Positions 1-6,163 of a stretch of 58,624 bases of DNA are shown piece by piece. The DNA is from an uncultured Clostridia bacterium (GTDB lineage: Bacteria; Bacillota; Clostridia; Christensenellales; Aristaeellaceae). A program made the position numbers and the translations under genes. How positions within the stretch are numbered: position 1 is the stretch's first letter; the number at the start of each line of letters is the position of its first letter. The notes under the pieces are model-generated. The model worked only from the letters and a program-made list of their open reading frames with translations, was not told where the DNA came from and did no database searches. The DNA is taken from contig CAMJPQ010000012.1 of NCBI GenBank assembly GCA_946407745.1, positions 1 to 58,624 of the forward strand. The letters are read 5' to 3'.

Positions 1-13
1 CCCGCCTTCGGCA
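1..13 (+). tRNA. 3' end of tRNA-Leu, cut by window start
   Basis: The first bases are the 3' strand of a T-stem (cccgc), the seven acceptor bases cttcggc and discriminator A; CCA is not encoded. The longer copy at 6111-6163 shows this is tRNA-Leu(CAA). The intact gene should lie mostly upstream of base 1, because the 5' half comes from the host flank on this side. Confidence 0.7.
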
Positions 14-55
14 CGCACAAGAAAAGCCTTGAAACATAAGCGTTTCGAGGCTTTT
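1..55. repeat. Left attachment repeat (attL)
   Basis: Bases 1-55 are identical to 6151-6205, and identity stops at base 56 (t against c). The repeat covers the tRNA-Leu 3' end and a 14-bp terminator hairpin (stem 22-35/42-55, loop 36-41, one T-G wobble). Insertion therefore leaves a working tRNA end and terminator at both junctions. It probably extends further left, to the anticodon loop, because the right copy carries tRNA sequence back to 6111. Confidence 0.85.
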
Positions 56-97
56 TTCGCGCTTTTGAATCGCACTGATCCGAAGGGCAAAATTTGC

Positions 98-120
98 TTT
101 GGGGTTTATTTTGGGGTTTA
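98..120 (+). repeat. Paired TTTGGGGTTTA repeats, candidate integrase arm sites (left)
   Basis: Two copies of the 11-mer TTTGGGGTTTA occur at 98-108 and 110-120, 12 bases apart, just past the integrase stop codon. The same motif is clustered near the right end. The integrase has an N-terminal arm-binding type domain, so these fit as arm-type binding sites; that role is inferred from position. Confidence 0.55.
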
Positions 121-131
121 GACATATCTAA

Positions 132-1319
132 CTATGCGTTTTCTTCTCTGATCTTTTTGATGGCTGCTGCGGCTGCATCGGCTGCGCGCTGGTTCGCGGA
201 CCGGAAGCTGTGCGAATAGGTGTTTAGTGTCAGCGTGGGCGTACTGTGGCCGAGCTGGGTGGCTACATCGCGTGCGTTCATGCCCTCCGCAATCAGCAGC
301 GACGCGGCAGTGTGTCGAAGACCGTAAAGCGGCACGGAGGGCATATCATGAGCACGGAGCAGCTTGAGCCATTTTTTGCTGACTGTGTTTGTGCTGATCC
401 GGTAGCCTTCATCGTCTGTGAAAACTGCGTCCGGCTCTGGGAAGCCTCCACCAAATGCCTTTTTAAATGCTTCCTGATCGGCTTTGTGCTGTTCGAGCAG
501 GTCCAGCGCTTCCAGAGGAAGCACAAGAGAGCGGATGCTGCCTTTTGTTTTCGGCTTTGATGTCCGCTGCGGCTTCCCGCCTTTGGGCTGAAATGATCCG
601 GCAGAGACCGTCAAAACACCGTCGACAATGTCGCCCCAATTCAGTCCGGCTATTTCACCGGGGCGGAGGCCGGTAAACAGCGCCAAAGTAAACAGGCTGC
701 GCCATTTGATGGGAAGCGCTTCCAGGATGCCAAGCAGCTTGAATATTTCGTCTGCTTCGAGAAACCGCGCCTCCCCGGTATCGTTTCCAGGCGCTTCGAC
801 GCGGTCCACAGGGTTGACAGAAATGTAACCAGAGCGGACGGCATAAGCGCAAAGCTGGTGGAGCTGCTGGTGTATTTTCCTGCGGAATGTGGAGGAAATA
901 AGGCTGTCACTGCCTTTTTTATGTGTCTTTTCCAGTTTCGAATAAAAAGCATTGATGTCCCTGGGCGTGAGCTGCTGGACCGCAATCTTGCCAAGCCGGG
1001 GACAAATCCAGTGTTCGTGAAGATCGCGATATTGGCGGAGGGTAGACTGCGCAACTTTTCCCCTGCCTTTGAGCATGGATAGAAATTCCTCTGACAGGGC
1101 CGCAATTGAAACGCTGGCCGACGCGGTGAGCAGCTGCCGGTCATGATCCGCTTGCAGCTTTGCGGCCTGACGTTCAACCTCTCTGATCTGCGCGCCTTCA
1201 GTTTTCGCGGGGTCAACCTTGATCGTGCGGCGGATGCGGATTTGTCGGCCCTGTTCGTCATAACCAGCGGAGATCGTCACGCGCCAATTGCCATTTCCCC
1301 GGTTTTCGAGCTGTGCCAT
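132..1319 (-). CDS. int: Tyrosine recombinase/integrase
   Basis: This is a 395-residue site-specific recombinase expected to insert and excise the element at the tRNA-Leu. The N-terminal 60 residues resemble the AP2-like arm-binding domain. A SAM-like core-binding domain follows (about 70-170), then the catalytic domain. Catalytic Arg sits in FTGLRPGEIAGL, the second box reads LYGLRHTAASLL, LGHS follows, and the nucleophile Tyr is in TLNTYSHSF. The second box has Tyr where most relatives have the His of HxxR. The ATG directly abuts the TGA of the upstream XRE gene, so the two are probably translated together. Function is confident; the att specificity is inferred from context. Confidence 0.93.
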   Translation of the reverse strand: MAQLENRGNGNWRVTISAGYDEQGRQIRIRRTIKVDPAKTEGAQIREVERQAAKLQADHDRQLLTASASVSIAALSEEFLSMLKGRGKVAQSTLRQYRDLHEHWICPRLGKIAVQQLTPRDINAFYSKLEKTHKKGSDSLISSTFRRKIHQQLHQLCAYAVRSGYISVNPVDRVEAPGNDTGEARFLEADEIFKLLGILEALPIKWRSLFTLALFTGLRPGEIAGLNWGDIVDGVLTVSAGSFQPKGGKPQRTSKPKTKGSIRSLVLPLEALDLLEQHKADQEAFKKAFGGGFPEPDAVFTDDEGYRISTNTVSKKWLKLLRAHDMPSVPLYGLRHTAASLLIAEGMNARDVATQLGHSTPTLTLNTYSHSFRSANQRAADAAAAAIKKIREENA

Positions 1320-1868
1320 TCAAAACATCCCTTTCGGCGGCCATTGCCCTGGCATAGAGTCAATCAGTCTGTCAAGTTTTTTGCTGGCTATGATCTTTAA
1401 GTGTTCATAATCGGAAAACAAATAATCCGGATCAACAAGGTCTTTTTGTGGATCATCCTCCGTATTCATGATGGTTTCTTTTCGAGAGTTAATTGCTTTT
1501 TCGATGCAAAAAAGGAACTCTTCGAAATGCGGATTCGTTAAAAGCTCCTCCAGCACAGCGCCGCACCTGTTGTTAGCAAGAAAGGCAATTTCTGACATGG
1601 CCTCGTCTGACAGATGAAGAAGCTTACCGGCGGCTTGTATGCTGGCGTCTGGTGACCGCGCCTCTATGCTGTCATCAACCAGCCAATCAACTGAAACATT
1701 GCAGCGGCTTGCTATTTGAGCAAGTTTTTCGGCGTTTGGCACTCTCTGACCCTGCATATACTGATTCAGTGACGGCCTGGATATGCCAATCTTCTTAGCA
1801 AAGGCTTCTTGCGTCATATGGGATTCGCTGAAGAGCTGCCTGAGACGTGTTTGAAATGCCTGTTGCAA
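1320..1868 (-). CDS. XRE-family HTH repressor of the element
   Basis: This 182-residue protein has an HTH_3 domain in its first 65 residues (MTQEAFAKKIGISRPSLNQY, then NAEKLAQIASRCNVSVDWL). The C-terminal part is acidic and unrecognised, with no LexA-like autocleavage signature seen. The start is TTG, preceded by an AAGGGG ribosome site. It lies between the integrase and a divergent early operon, the usual place for a CI-like lysogeny repressor. The intergenic region holds GCAACAA inverted repeats that are likely its operators. Regulatory role is inferred; the fold is clear. Confidence 0.88.
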   Translation of the reverse strand: MQQAFQTRLRQLFSESHMTQEAFAKKIGISRPSLNQYMQGQRVPNAEKLAQIASRCNVSVDWLVDDSIEARSPDASIQAAGKLLHLSDEAMSEIAFLANNRCGAVLEELLTNPHFEEFLFCIEKAINSRKETIMNTEDDPQKDLVDPDYLFSDYEHLKIIASKKLDRLIDSMPGQWPPKGMF

Positions 1869-1912
1869 AACTTTACACCCCTTTCAATTCAAACGTAACA
1901 GAAGTTTACAAC

Positions 1913-2006
1913 GCAACAAGATTTGTTGCAGACCTTGACAATGTTGCGGCGGAGCGGTACCATACAGGCGTGACAACAACCGCAACAAAAGATTACTATT
2001 TGTTGC
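1913..2006. promoter_or_regulatory. Operator region with GCAACAA dyads between XRE gene and early operon
   Basis: A perfect dyad GCAACAA-gat-TTGTTGC spans 1913-1929. A second pair with the same half-sites (1982-1988 and 2000-2006, 11-base gap) lies at the likely transcription start of the rightward promoter. A lone TGTTGC half-site falls inside the promoter spacer. The arrangement suits repression of the early operon and self-control by the XRE protein. Confidence 0.6.
1935..1963 (+). promoter_or_regulatory. Rightward early promoter of the element
   Basis: The -35 is TTGACA (1935-1940), then a 17-base spacer and -10 TACCAT (1958-1963). It drives the overlapping genes from 2052 and lies between the two GCAACAA dyads. 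Confidence 0.6.
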
Positions 2007-2051
2007 AGAAGATGTCAAGATACTAACGCGGGGTGAGAAAAGGAGGCGCGG

Positions 2052-2231
2052 ATGCGCGAAAAAGTCAAAGAGGCGGGCCTGTTTCTGTGGGAGGTCGCCG
2101 AGAAGGTTGGAGTTTCCGAATGGACGCTCTGCAGGTGGCTTCGACACGAGCCGACCGGCGAGAAGCTGACTCGGATCGAGCGGGCCGTGGAGGAGCTGGT
2201 GCGCGAGCGGGAGGAGGCAGGGAAATGCTGA
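2052..2231 (+). CDS. Small HTH protein (Cro-like), 59 aa
   Basis: This short gene begins at an ATG preceded by AAAGGAGGCGCGG and ends in TGA at 2229-2231. The product contains FLWEVAEKVGVSEWTLCRWL, a helix-turn-helix signature, followed by a charged helix (RIERAVEELVRERE). It is the first gene after the early promoter, the place of Cro or other early regulators in phages. It overlaps the next gene by seven bases. Assignment as a DNA-binding regulator rests on the motif and position only. Confidence 0.75.
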   Translation: MREKVKEAGLFLWEVAEKVGVSEWTLCRWLRHEPTGEKLTRIERAVEELVREREEAGKC

Positions 2232-2461
2232 CTAGCACGAAAAAGACCGCCGAGGCCCTGGGGCTGAGCGAGTACGCCCTGCGGCGGCTTGCTAAGGCAG
2301 GGGCCGTTCCCTTCCTGGATACCGGCGCAATCAACGGAGGGCGGGGGCGGATGCTGTTCAACCTGGACGCGGTGGAGGATTCGCTGCGAAGGCGTTCCGA
2401 GGCCGACCGGCAAGACCGTGAAGCTGCCGCCCTGGCCGCTGCGGACGGGGGGTGGCGTTGA
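2225..2461 (+). CDS. MerR-like HTH protein, candidate excisionase
   Basis: This 78-residue product begins MLTSTKKTAEALGLSEYALRRLAKAGAVPF, typical of the winged-helix excisionase/MerR-like family. A conserved-type GGRGRMLFNLDAVEDSL segment, the usual end of that domain, follows. The ATG overlaps the preceding stop (ATGCTGA). Small basic proteins of this kind act as excisionases or early regulators; a directionality factor would be expected in an element with a tyrosine integrase. Which of the two it is cannot be told from sequence. Confidence 0.75.
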   Translation: MLTSTKKTAEALGLSEYALRRLAKAGAVPFLDTGAINGGRGRMLFNLDAVEDSLRRRSEADRQDREAAALAAADGGWR

Positions 2462-2931
2462 TGGCCAAACCACGGGAAAAGGCAGCGCCTTTCGTTGCTG
2501 TGCCACCGGCTGCTTTCCTGATGTGCTTTCACCTCAGCGCAAAAGAGGTCAAGCAGATGATTACGGCGGTCGGTGAGTATGCGGCAGCAGCTGCAAATGG
2601 AATGGACGACCGCCCTGATCCACCTGACAGTCTCTCACCTTTCGCGGCGCAGGTGTACGCGGTTTTTGTTTCGCTCATGGACAGCTATGCCGAGAAGTAC
2701 GGGAAACGCGTCGCCGCAAACCGCGCCATTGCGGCAAACAGGGTCACCAGTGGTGCAAGTAATAATCTATTCAATAATCAAGAATCAACCAACAAAGCAA
2801 TAAAACAAACGGCACAAGCTGCGTATCATCAACGGAGTTACTCACCCGGCACAAGCTACTCTCCGTCACTCATGGCAGAGCTCACCGAGCTTGCTGCGAA
2901 GGAGGCAGCGTGGAAGGAGACGGGAAAATGA
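2461..2931 (+). CDS. DUF6291-like phage protein
   Basis: This 156-residue protein starts at an ATG overlapping the previous TGA (TGATG); an in-frame GTG at 2452 is an alternative. Residues about 20-80 (LSAKEVKQMITAVGEYAAAA ... FAAQVYAVFVSLMDSYAEKY) resemble the DUF6291 region found in phage early genes beside replication or recombination functions. The C-terminal half is rich in Asn, Gln and Ser and looks disordered. Function is unknown. It is embedded in the coupled early operon. Confidence 0.6.
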   Translation: MAKPREKAAPFVAVPPAAFLMCFHLSAKEVKQMITAVGEYAAAAANGMDDRPDPPDSLSPFAAQVYAVFVSLMDSYAEKYGKRVAANRAIAANRVTSGASNNLFNNQESTNKAIKQTAQAAYHQRSYSPGTSYSPSLMAELTELAAKEAAWKETGK

Positions 2932-3260
2932 GCGGCCGCTCTTCACAAAAAAAAGGACGCGCTGCCGAGTTGGAGCTGGCCGAGCTACTGCGGCAGGCGG
3001 GCTTTCCTGGTGTCAAGGCGGGCGCTGCGGTCAGCTATGGCCGCACGCCTGACCTTGTCGGCCTGCCTTTAATCCATTGCGAGGTCAAGCGCCATGAAAA
3101 GGTCGAGCTGTCCAAATGGATGAGGCAGGCCGTGGAGGATGCTGGCCGCTTTGGTGGCCTTCCTGCCGTTTTTCATCGGCAGAATAGACAAGAATGGTTC
3201 GTAACCATGCGCCTGTGTGACTGGGTTACACTGCTTAAGCTATTGGAGGATCAAGAATGA
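2928..3260 (+). CDS. PD-(D/E)XK nuclease, Holliday-junction-resolvase-like
   Basis: This 110-residue protein starts at the ATG of an ATGA overlap with the preceding gene, behind AAGGAG. KGRAAELELAELL is the N-terminal Glu helix. TPDLVGLPLIHCEVKR supplies the Asp and the E-x-K of a PD-(D/E)XK active site. Size and motif order match the VRR-NUC/Hjc-like nucleases of phages. It probably cuts branched DNA during recombination of the element or a co-resident phage. The stop overlaps the next start (ATGA). The nuclease fold is well supported; the substrate is not. Confidence 0.8.
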   Translation: MSGRSSQKKGRAAELELAELLRQAGFPGVKAGAAVSYGRTPDLVGLPLIHCEVKRHEKVELSKWMRQAVEDAGRFGGLPAVFHRQNRQEWFVTMRLCDWVTLLKLLEDQE

Positions 3261-4027
3261 CGAATAAGGAGTATTTCTCAATCGAGGCGGTCGACCAATC
3301 GCGACTGAAGCTAATGCTGCGGTCTCCCGCACATTACCGGTACTGCATAGATCACCCCGTGGAAAGGGATACACCGTCCCTCCGCCTGGGGCGGGCGGTT
3401 CACTGCCTGGTTCTACAGCCACAACTTTACGAGAAGGCGTTTGCGGTCAAGCCTGAGGGAGATGCACGGACGGCCAAGGTCAAGGAAGCTATGGCCAAGC
3501 TTCTGGAGAGCATGTCTCCAGGCTGCGAGCTACTGACACCGGCTGAAGATGCGCAAGCCAGGGCGATAGCAGCGGCAGTATTGGCAGATGAAAACGCGGC
3601 GAGGCTGCTGGAGGCGTGTCAAGCCCGTGAGTTTCCCATTATTTGGCAGGATCAAGAGACCGGCTTACTCTGCAAGGCGAAGCTTGACGGCCTGGGCGGC
3701 GGCCGGATCATCGACCTGAAAACCACGGAAAACGGCTGTTCAGAGGCGTTCACGCGTGACAGCTATAAACATCTGTACCATCTGCAAGCAGCACACTACG
3801 TCAATGGCTGCCAAACCTTGAGCGGCGGGCAACACTTCCGCTGGGCATTCATCGCGGTCGAAAAAACGGAGCCTTATGGCGTGCACGTATTTCACGCGGA
3901 TCAATCCTTCTTGATGGATGGCGAAGTGCTGCGGCGTGAGCTGCTGGAGAAGGTGGCAGAATGTGAGGCAAGCGGCGTCTGGCCGTCTTACGGTGAAGAC
4001 CTGCTGATCGGAAGGGGGGCGGTCTGA
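3257..4027 (+). CDS. RecE-like PD-(D/E)XK exonuclease (DUF3799 family)
   Basis: This 256-residue protein begins with SIEAVDQSRLKLMLRSPAHY, the usual opening of RecE-type and PDDEXK-like phage nucleases. LRLGRAVHCLVLQP follows, and then the catalytic core GLLCKAKLDGLGGGRIIDLKTT with Asp and DLKTT (D-x-K). GQHFRWAFIAVEK and a C-terminal helix complete the family pattern. Relatives degrade one strand of duplex ends to feed single-strand annealing. No RecT/Bet partner is present here, which is unusual for a full recombination pair. Both ends overlap neighbours by a few bases. Confidence 0.85.
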   Translation: MTNKEYFSIEAVDQSRLKLMLRSPAHYRYCIDHPVERDTPSLRLGRAVHCLVLQPQLYEKAFAVKPEGDARTAKVKEAMAKLLESMSPGCELLTPAEDAQARAIAAAVLADENAARLLEACQAREFPIIWQDQETGLLCKAKLDGLGGGRIIDLKTTENGCSEAFTRDSYKHLYHLQAAHYVNGCQTLSGGQHFRWAFIAVEKTEPYGVHVFHADQSFLMDGEVLRRELLEKVAECEASGVWPSYGEDLLIGRGAV

Positions 4028-4527
4028 TGGCGGAGCATTGGCGGAAAGCGTTCGACTGTGCCTTCTTGGGAAGCTGGGCCTTCAACAATCCGAAAAAGCC
4101 GATCCTGGCCGTGATCGAGTCAACCGACCTGGAGATGGTGACGGGCGAAAACGGGCGGCAAGAGCGCTGCCTGGTGGCGCACTTTGCCGGGGGCAAGCTG
4201 AAGCCCCTGATCTTGAACCGGACGAATTGCAAAGCCATTTCCACAGTGGCGGGGAGCTGCTATCGGGAAGACTGGCCGGGGGTGGCTGTGCTGCTGACGG
4301 TGCAGCGGGTGCAAGCCTTCGGGGAGACGGTCGACGCGGTGCGGGTCAAGCCTGAGCGGGTCTGTGGCCACTGTGAGAAGAGGATCACCGGCGCGGGGAA
4401 GATGGATGCTGCCGGGGTGGCGGAGTGGACAAAGGGTGCCTTCGGGGTCACGCTGTGCGCGGCCTGTGCGCGGGAAAGGGCGGGGAAGAATGGAGAGCAG
4501 GGTGGAGGATCTGAAACGGCTGACTGA
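4027..4527 (+). CDS. Phage-type protein of unknown function with C-terminal Cys pairs
   Basis: This 166-residue protein resembles a family seen next to RecE-like nucleases in Clostridia phages: WRKAF at the start, then KPLILNRTNCKAISTVAG and YREDWPGVAVLLTVQRVQAF. The C-terminal third carries CGHC and CAAC pairs (about 116-119 and 147-150) that could form a zinc ribbon. Its start overlaps the nuclease stop (TGATG). The family's function is not known to me; proximity suggests a part in DNA end processing. Confidence 0.6.
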   Translation: MAEHWRKAFDCAFLGSWAFNNPKKPILAVIESTDLEMVTGENGRQERCLVAHFAGGKLKPLILNRTNCKAISTVAGSCYREDWPGVAVLLTVQRVQAFGETVDAVRVKPERVCGHCEKRITGAGKMDAAGVAEWTKGAFGVTLCAACARERAGKNGEQGGGSETAD

Positions 4528-4663
4528 TCGTGAGCTTGTGGAGCTGCGTCGGGCTATCACGCGGGAATTGTACTGCCGAGGTCAGCAAAATTCTGAGCCC
4601 TGCAAGGTACTGCGGCGGAGAAAAAAATTACCGGGGGCGGCTTCGAGCTCACGTTCCGTATAG
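4490..4663 (+). CDS. Small helical protein, 57 aa
   Basis: The gene starts inside the end of the previous one (38-base overlap). It encodes MESRVEDLKRLTDRELVELR followed by AITRELYCRG and a basic tail. The first 35 residues look like an amphipathic helix pair. No family recognised. It is the last gene before the terminator at 4717-4740. Overlap and operon position support it as real, but it is short. Confidence 0.45.
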   Translation: MESRVEDLKRLTDRELVELRRAITRELYCRGQQNSEPCKVLRRRKKLPGAASSSRSV

Positions 4664-4716
4664 ATTATGCAAAAAAATATACATTTCATTCACAAGGACT
4701 GGTAAATAATACCAAT

Positions 4717-4740
4717 AAAGGCGGCAGAAGTGCCGCCTTT
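4717..4740. terminator. Bidirectional terminator between convergent genes
   Basis: The stem AAAGGCGGCA/TGCCGCCTTT (4717-4726/4731-4740), loop GAAG, has T-rich flanks on both strands. It ends the early operon and the minus-strand gene at 4762. Confidence 0.8.
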
Positions 4741-4761
4741 TTAAATGAATTATGGCTGTTC

Positions 4762-5016
4762 TCATTTTTCACATTTAAAAAGTTTACAACCCTCCAAATA
4801 ACGGACCCTGTCCCGGGGCAGTTGTCGGAGATACGCTCTGGTTTCCTCCACTCCATTCGGCAAGCGTATAAGGCGTTCCAGATGGTGCACAAGCTCCATA
4901 TCCCCGGCTTCCAGCGCTTGCAAGTACACCGAGACCACTTCCAGTTCCATGGGGGTCAAATCATCCAGCGCCTTTAATGCTTCCTCCCGCAGGTCTTCTT
5001 CTTCCTGTCGCGTCAT
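4762..5016 (-). CDS. Hypothetical acidic helical protein, 84 aa
   Basis: The start ATG has a good AGGAGG site six bases upstream. The product (TRQEEEDLREEALKALDDLT then PMELEVVSVYLQALEAGD) is predominantly helical and acidic. It ends in a basic segment with LFKCEK. No family recognised. It is second in a minus-strand pair with the 5087-5362 gene and is probably transcribed from the operator-bearing promoter at 5483-5511. Confidence 0.6.
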   Translation of the reverse strand: MTRQEEEDLREEALKALDDLTPMELEVVSVYLQALEAGDMELVHHLERLIRLPNGVEETRAYLRQLPRDRVRYLEGCKLFKCEK

Positions 5017-5086
5017 GGTGATCCTCCTATCTTGACGGTCGAGGGGGTGAGGGGCTATAATGTCCCTGCACCCCCGTGCTCTGATC

Positions 5087-5362
5087 TTAGCGGATGCAGA
5101 AGCGGCTTGTGGTGGTTGCCTTGCTGAAAGTCTCGTACACTTCCGGCAGGGCCTTTTTCAATGCTGCGGTGTCCAGGCGGCTGCTGGTGACCGTCTTCCA
5201 CGATGCTGTCCAGCCGGTGCCGGTGAGGGTCTCTTCCCCGGCGTCGATCATGCTGCGCTTGATTTCGTCTTTGGCGGCTTCCAGCTCTGCGGCCAGGGCT
5301 TCGATCTCCGCCTCCAGGGAGCGGATGCGGGCCGCGGTGGGGTCAAGGCGTGTCATTGTCAT
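5087..5362 (-). CDS. Phage-type coiled-coil protein, 91 aa
   Basis: I chose the ATG at 5362 because GGGAGG lies eight bases upstream; an in-frame ATG at 5434 has poorer support. Residues 5-45 form a coiled coil (RIRSLEAEIEALAAELEAAK). The C-terminal SRLDTAALKKALPEVYETF and TTTSRF segment is typical of small proteins found beside YqaJ/RecE-type nucleases in Firmicutes phages. An 18-codon reading frame (5415-5359, MERTPRSPLEKISGGSKQ) ends in a TGA overlapping this ATG and could be a coupled leader peptide. Function unknown, perhaps accessory to recombination. Confidence 0.65.
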   Translation of the reverse strand: MTMTRLDPTAARIRSLEAEIEALAAELEAAKDEIKRSMIDAGEETLTGTGWTASWKTVTSSRLDTAALKKALPEVYETFSKATTTSRFCIR

Positions 5363-5482
5363 TGTTTTGATCCTCCCGATATTTTTTCCAGCGGGGAGCG
5401 GGGCGTGCGTTCCATGATCCTGGCCTTGTTCCATCCGGTGTTCCTCGGAGAAGGCGTTTCCCGTCCCCCTTGCTGTGAGTAT

Positions 5483-5511
5483 AGTATATCATACTGATAT
5501 CAGTATGTCAA
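5483..5511 (-). promoter_or_regulatory. Leftward promoter containing a perfect operator palindrome
   Basis: On the minus strand, -35 TTGACA (5511-5506) and -10 TATACT (5488-5483) are separated by 17 bases. The spacer and flanks hold CATACTGATATCAGTATG (5490-5507), an 18-bp perfect palindrome. It drives the 91-aa and 84-aa genes and is placed for direct steric repression. Confidence 0.75.
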
Positions 5512-5529
5512 TACTATTTTCAAAATTTC

Positions 5530-5558
5530 TTGCAATAATGATATCAGTATGCTATAAT
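5530..5558 (+). promoter_or_regulatory. Rightward promoter of the RHH gene with second operator
   Basis: The -35 TTGCAA (5530-5535) and -10 TATAAT (5553-5558) have a 17-base spacer. The spacer contains GATATCAGTATG (5540-5551), identical to half of the upstream palindrome, with a degenerate other half. This points to autoregulation by the gene it drives. Confidence 0.75.
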
Positions 5559-5579
5559 GCTGCCGTGGAGGTGCTGACA

Positions 5580-5780
5580 ATGGGCAAGACTTCAAGCGCG
5601 GTCAAAGACCGCTGGAATGCAGCGAATTATGAACAGCTTATGGTGAGACTCCCCAAGGGGCGCAAGAAGACGGTGGAGGAATACGCCAAGGGGCAGGGCG
5701 TGAGCGTCAACGGGCTTGTTAATGAGCTGCTGCGGGAAAAGCTGGAGCTGACCGCGGAGGAATGGAAAGCATCGTCATAA
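5580..5780 (+). CDS. Ribbon-helix-helix (Arc-type) regulator, 66 aa
   Basis: The start at 5580 is preceded by GGAGGTG seven bases upstream; a longer reading frame from 5475 runs through the promoter and is not used. NYEQLMVRLPKGRKKTVEEY is the beta-strand and first helix, and GVSVNGLVNELLREKLE the second helix, of an Arc/MetJ-type DNA-binding fold. It sits divergently from the 91-aa gene with matching palindromes in both promoters, so it most likely represses both. An antitoxin role is possible for the fold, but no toxin-like partner is evident. Confidence 0.82.
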   Translation: MGKTSSAVKDRWNAANYEQLMVRLPKGRKKTVEEYAKGQGVSVNGLVNELLREKLELTAEEWKASS

Positions 5781-5846
5781 AGGCGGCCAGAAGGCCCGCT
5801 GATGGTTTCAGTATGCGGACGGGTATTTATTCACCCACGGCGACGG

Positions 5847-5870
5847 AAGGCCCACAGCGGGCCTTTTATT
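5847..5870 (+). terminator. Terminator after the RHH gene
   Basis: The stem AAGGCCC (5847-5853)/GGGCCTT (5859-5865) is followed by TTTATT. A second hairpin (CCCTCCAC/GTGGAGGG, about 5875-5892) lies just beyond. Confidence 0.65.
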
Positions 5871-5908
5871 GTGTCCCTCCACGGTGGAGGGGCTTTTGCT
5901 ATAATTCT

Positions 5909-6001
5909 GGGGTTTATTATTTTTGAGGACCCTTGAAATACATGGCTTTTGAGCCGTTTTTTTGGGGTTTATTTTGGGGTTTATTGGGGTTTATTTTGGG
6001 G
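5909..6001 (+). repeat. GGGGTTTA repeat cluster, candidate integrase arm sites (right)
   Basis: GGGGTTTA occurs at 5909, 5964, 5976 and 5986, with a fifth GGGG at 5998; the last four are spaced 12, 10 and 12 bases. The same 11-mer (TTTGGGGTTTA) is doubled at 98-120. The stretch 5781-6110 has no gene; besides this cluster and the terminators, nothing else was found in it. Confidence 0.55.
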
Positions 6002-6110
6002 TTTTTTCAAGCAAAACCGACCGTTACCGATTGACACAAAAAGTGCCAAGAAGCCTTATAAAATAAGGGTTTTCGCAATTCTTCAAAATCAAGCAAAACG
6101 GGCCACACAA

Positions 6111-6163
6111 GACTCAAAATCTGTTGGCCTTAAACCGTGCGGGTTCAAGTCCCGCCTTCGGCA
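6111..6163 (+). tRNA. tRNA-Leu(CAA) 3' fragment at the right junction
   Basis: From the anticodon loop CTCAAAA (6113-6119, anticodon CAA) the sequence runs through a long variable arm, the T-arm GCGGG-TTCAAGT-CCCGC and the acceptor strand CTTCGGC-A. Upstream bases do not form the 5' half, so this is a non-functional partial copy left by insertion. Identity beginning near the anticodon loop fits the usual crossover position of tRNA-targeting integrases. Confidence 0.75.

Noticed and set aside
98-120. Telomere-like TTTTGGGG repeats
   Set aside because: Too few copies, internal to a chromosome and mirrored at the other end of the element; integrase sites are a simpler reading.
5087-5780. A toxin-antitoxin pair made of the RHH protein and the divergent 91-aa protein
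   Set aside because: The genes are divergent, not a co-transcribed pair, and the 91-aa product is a phage-type coiled coil with no toxin motif.
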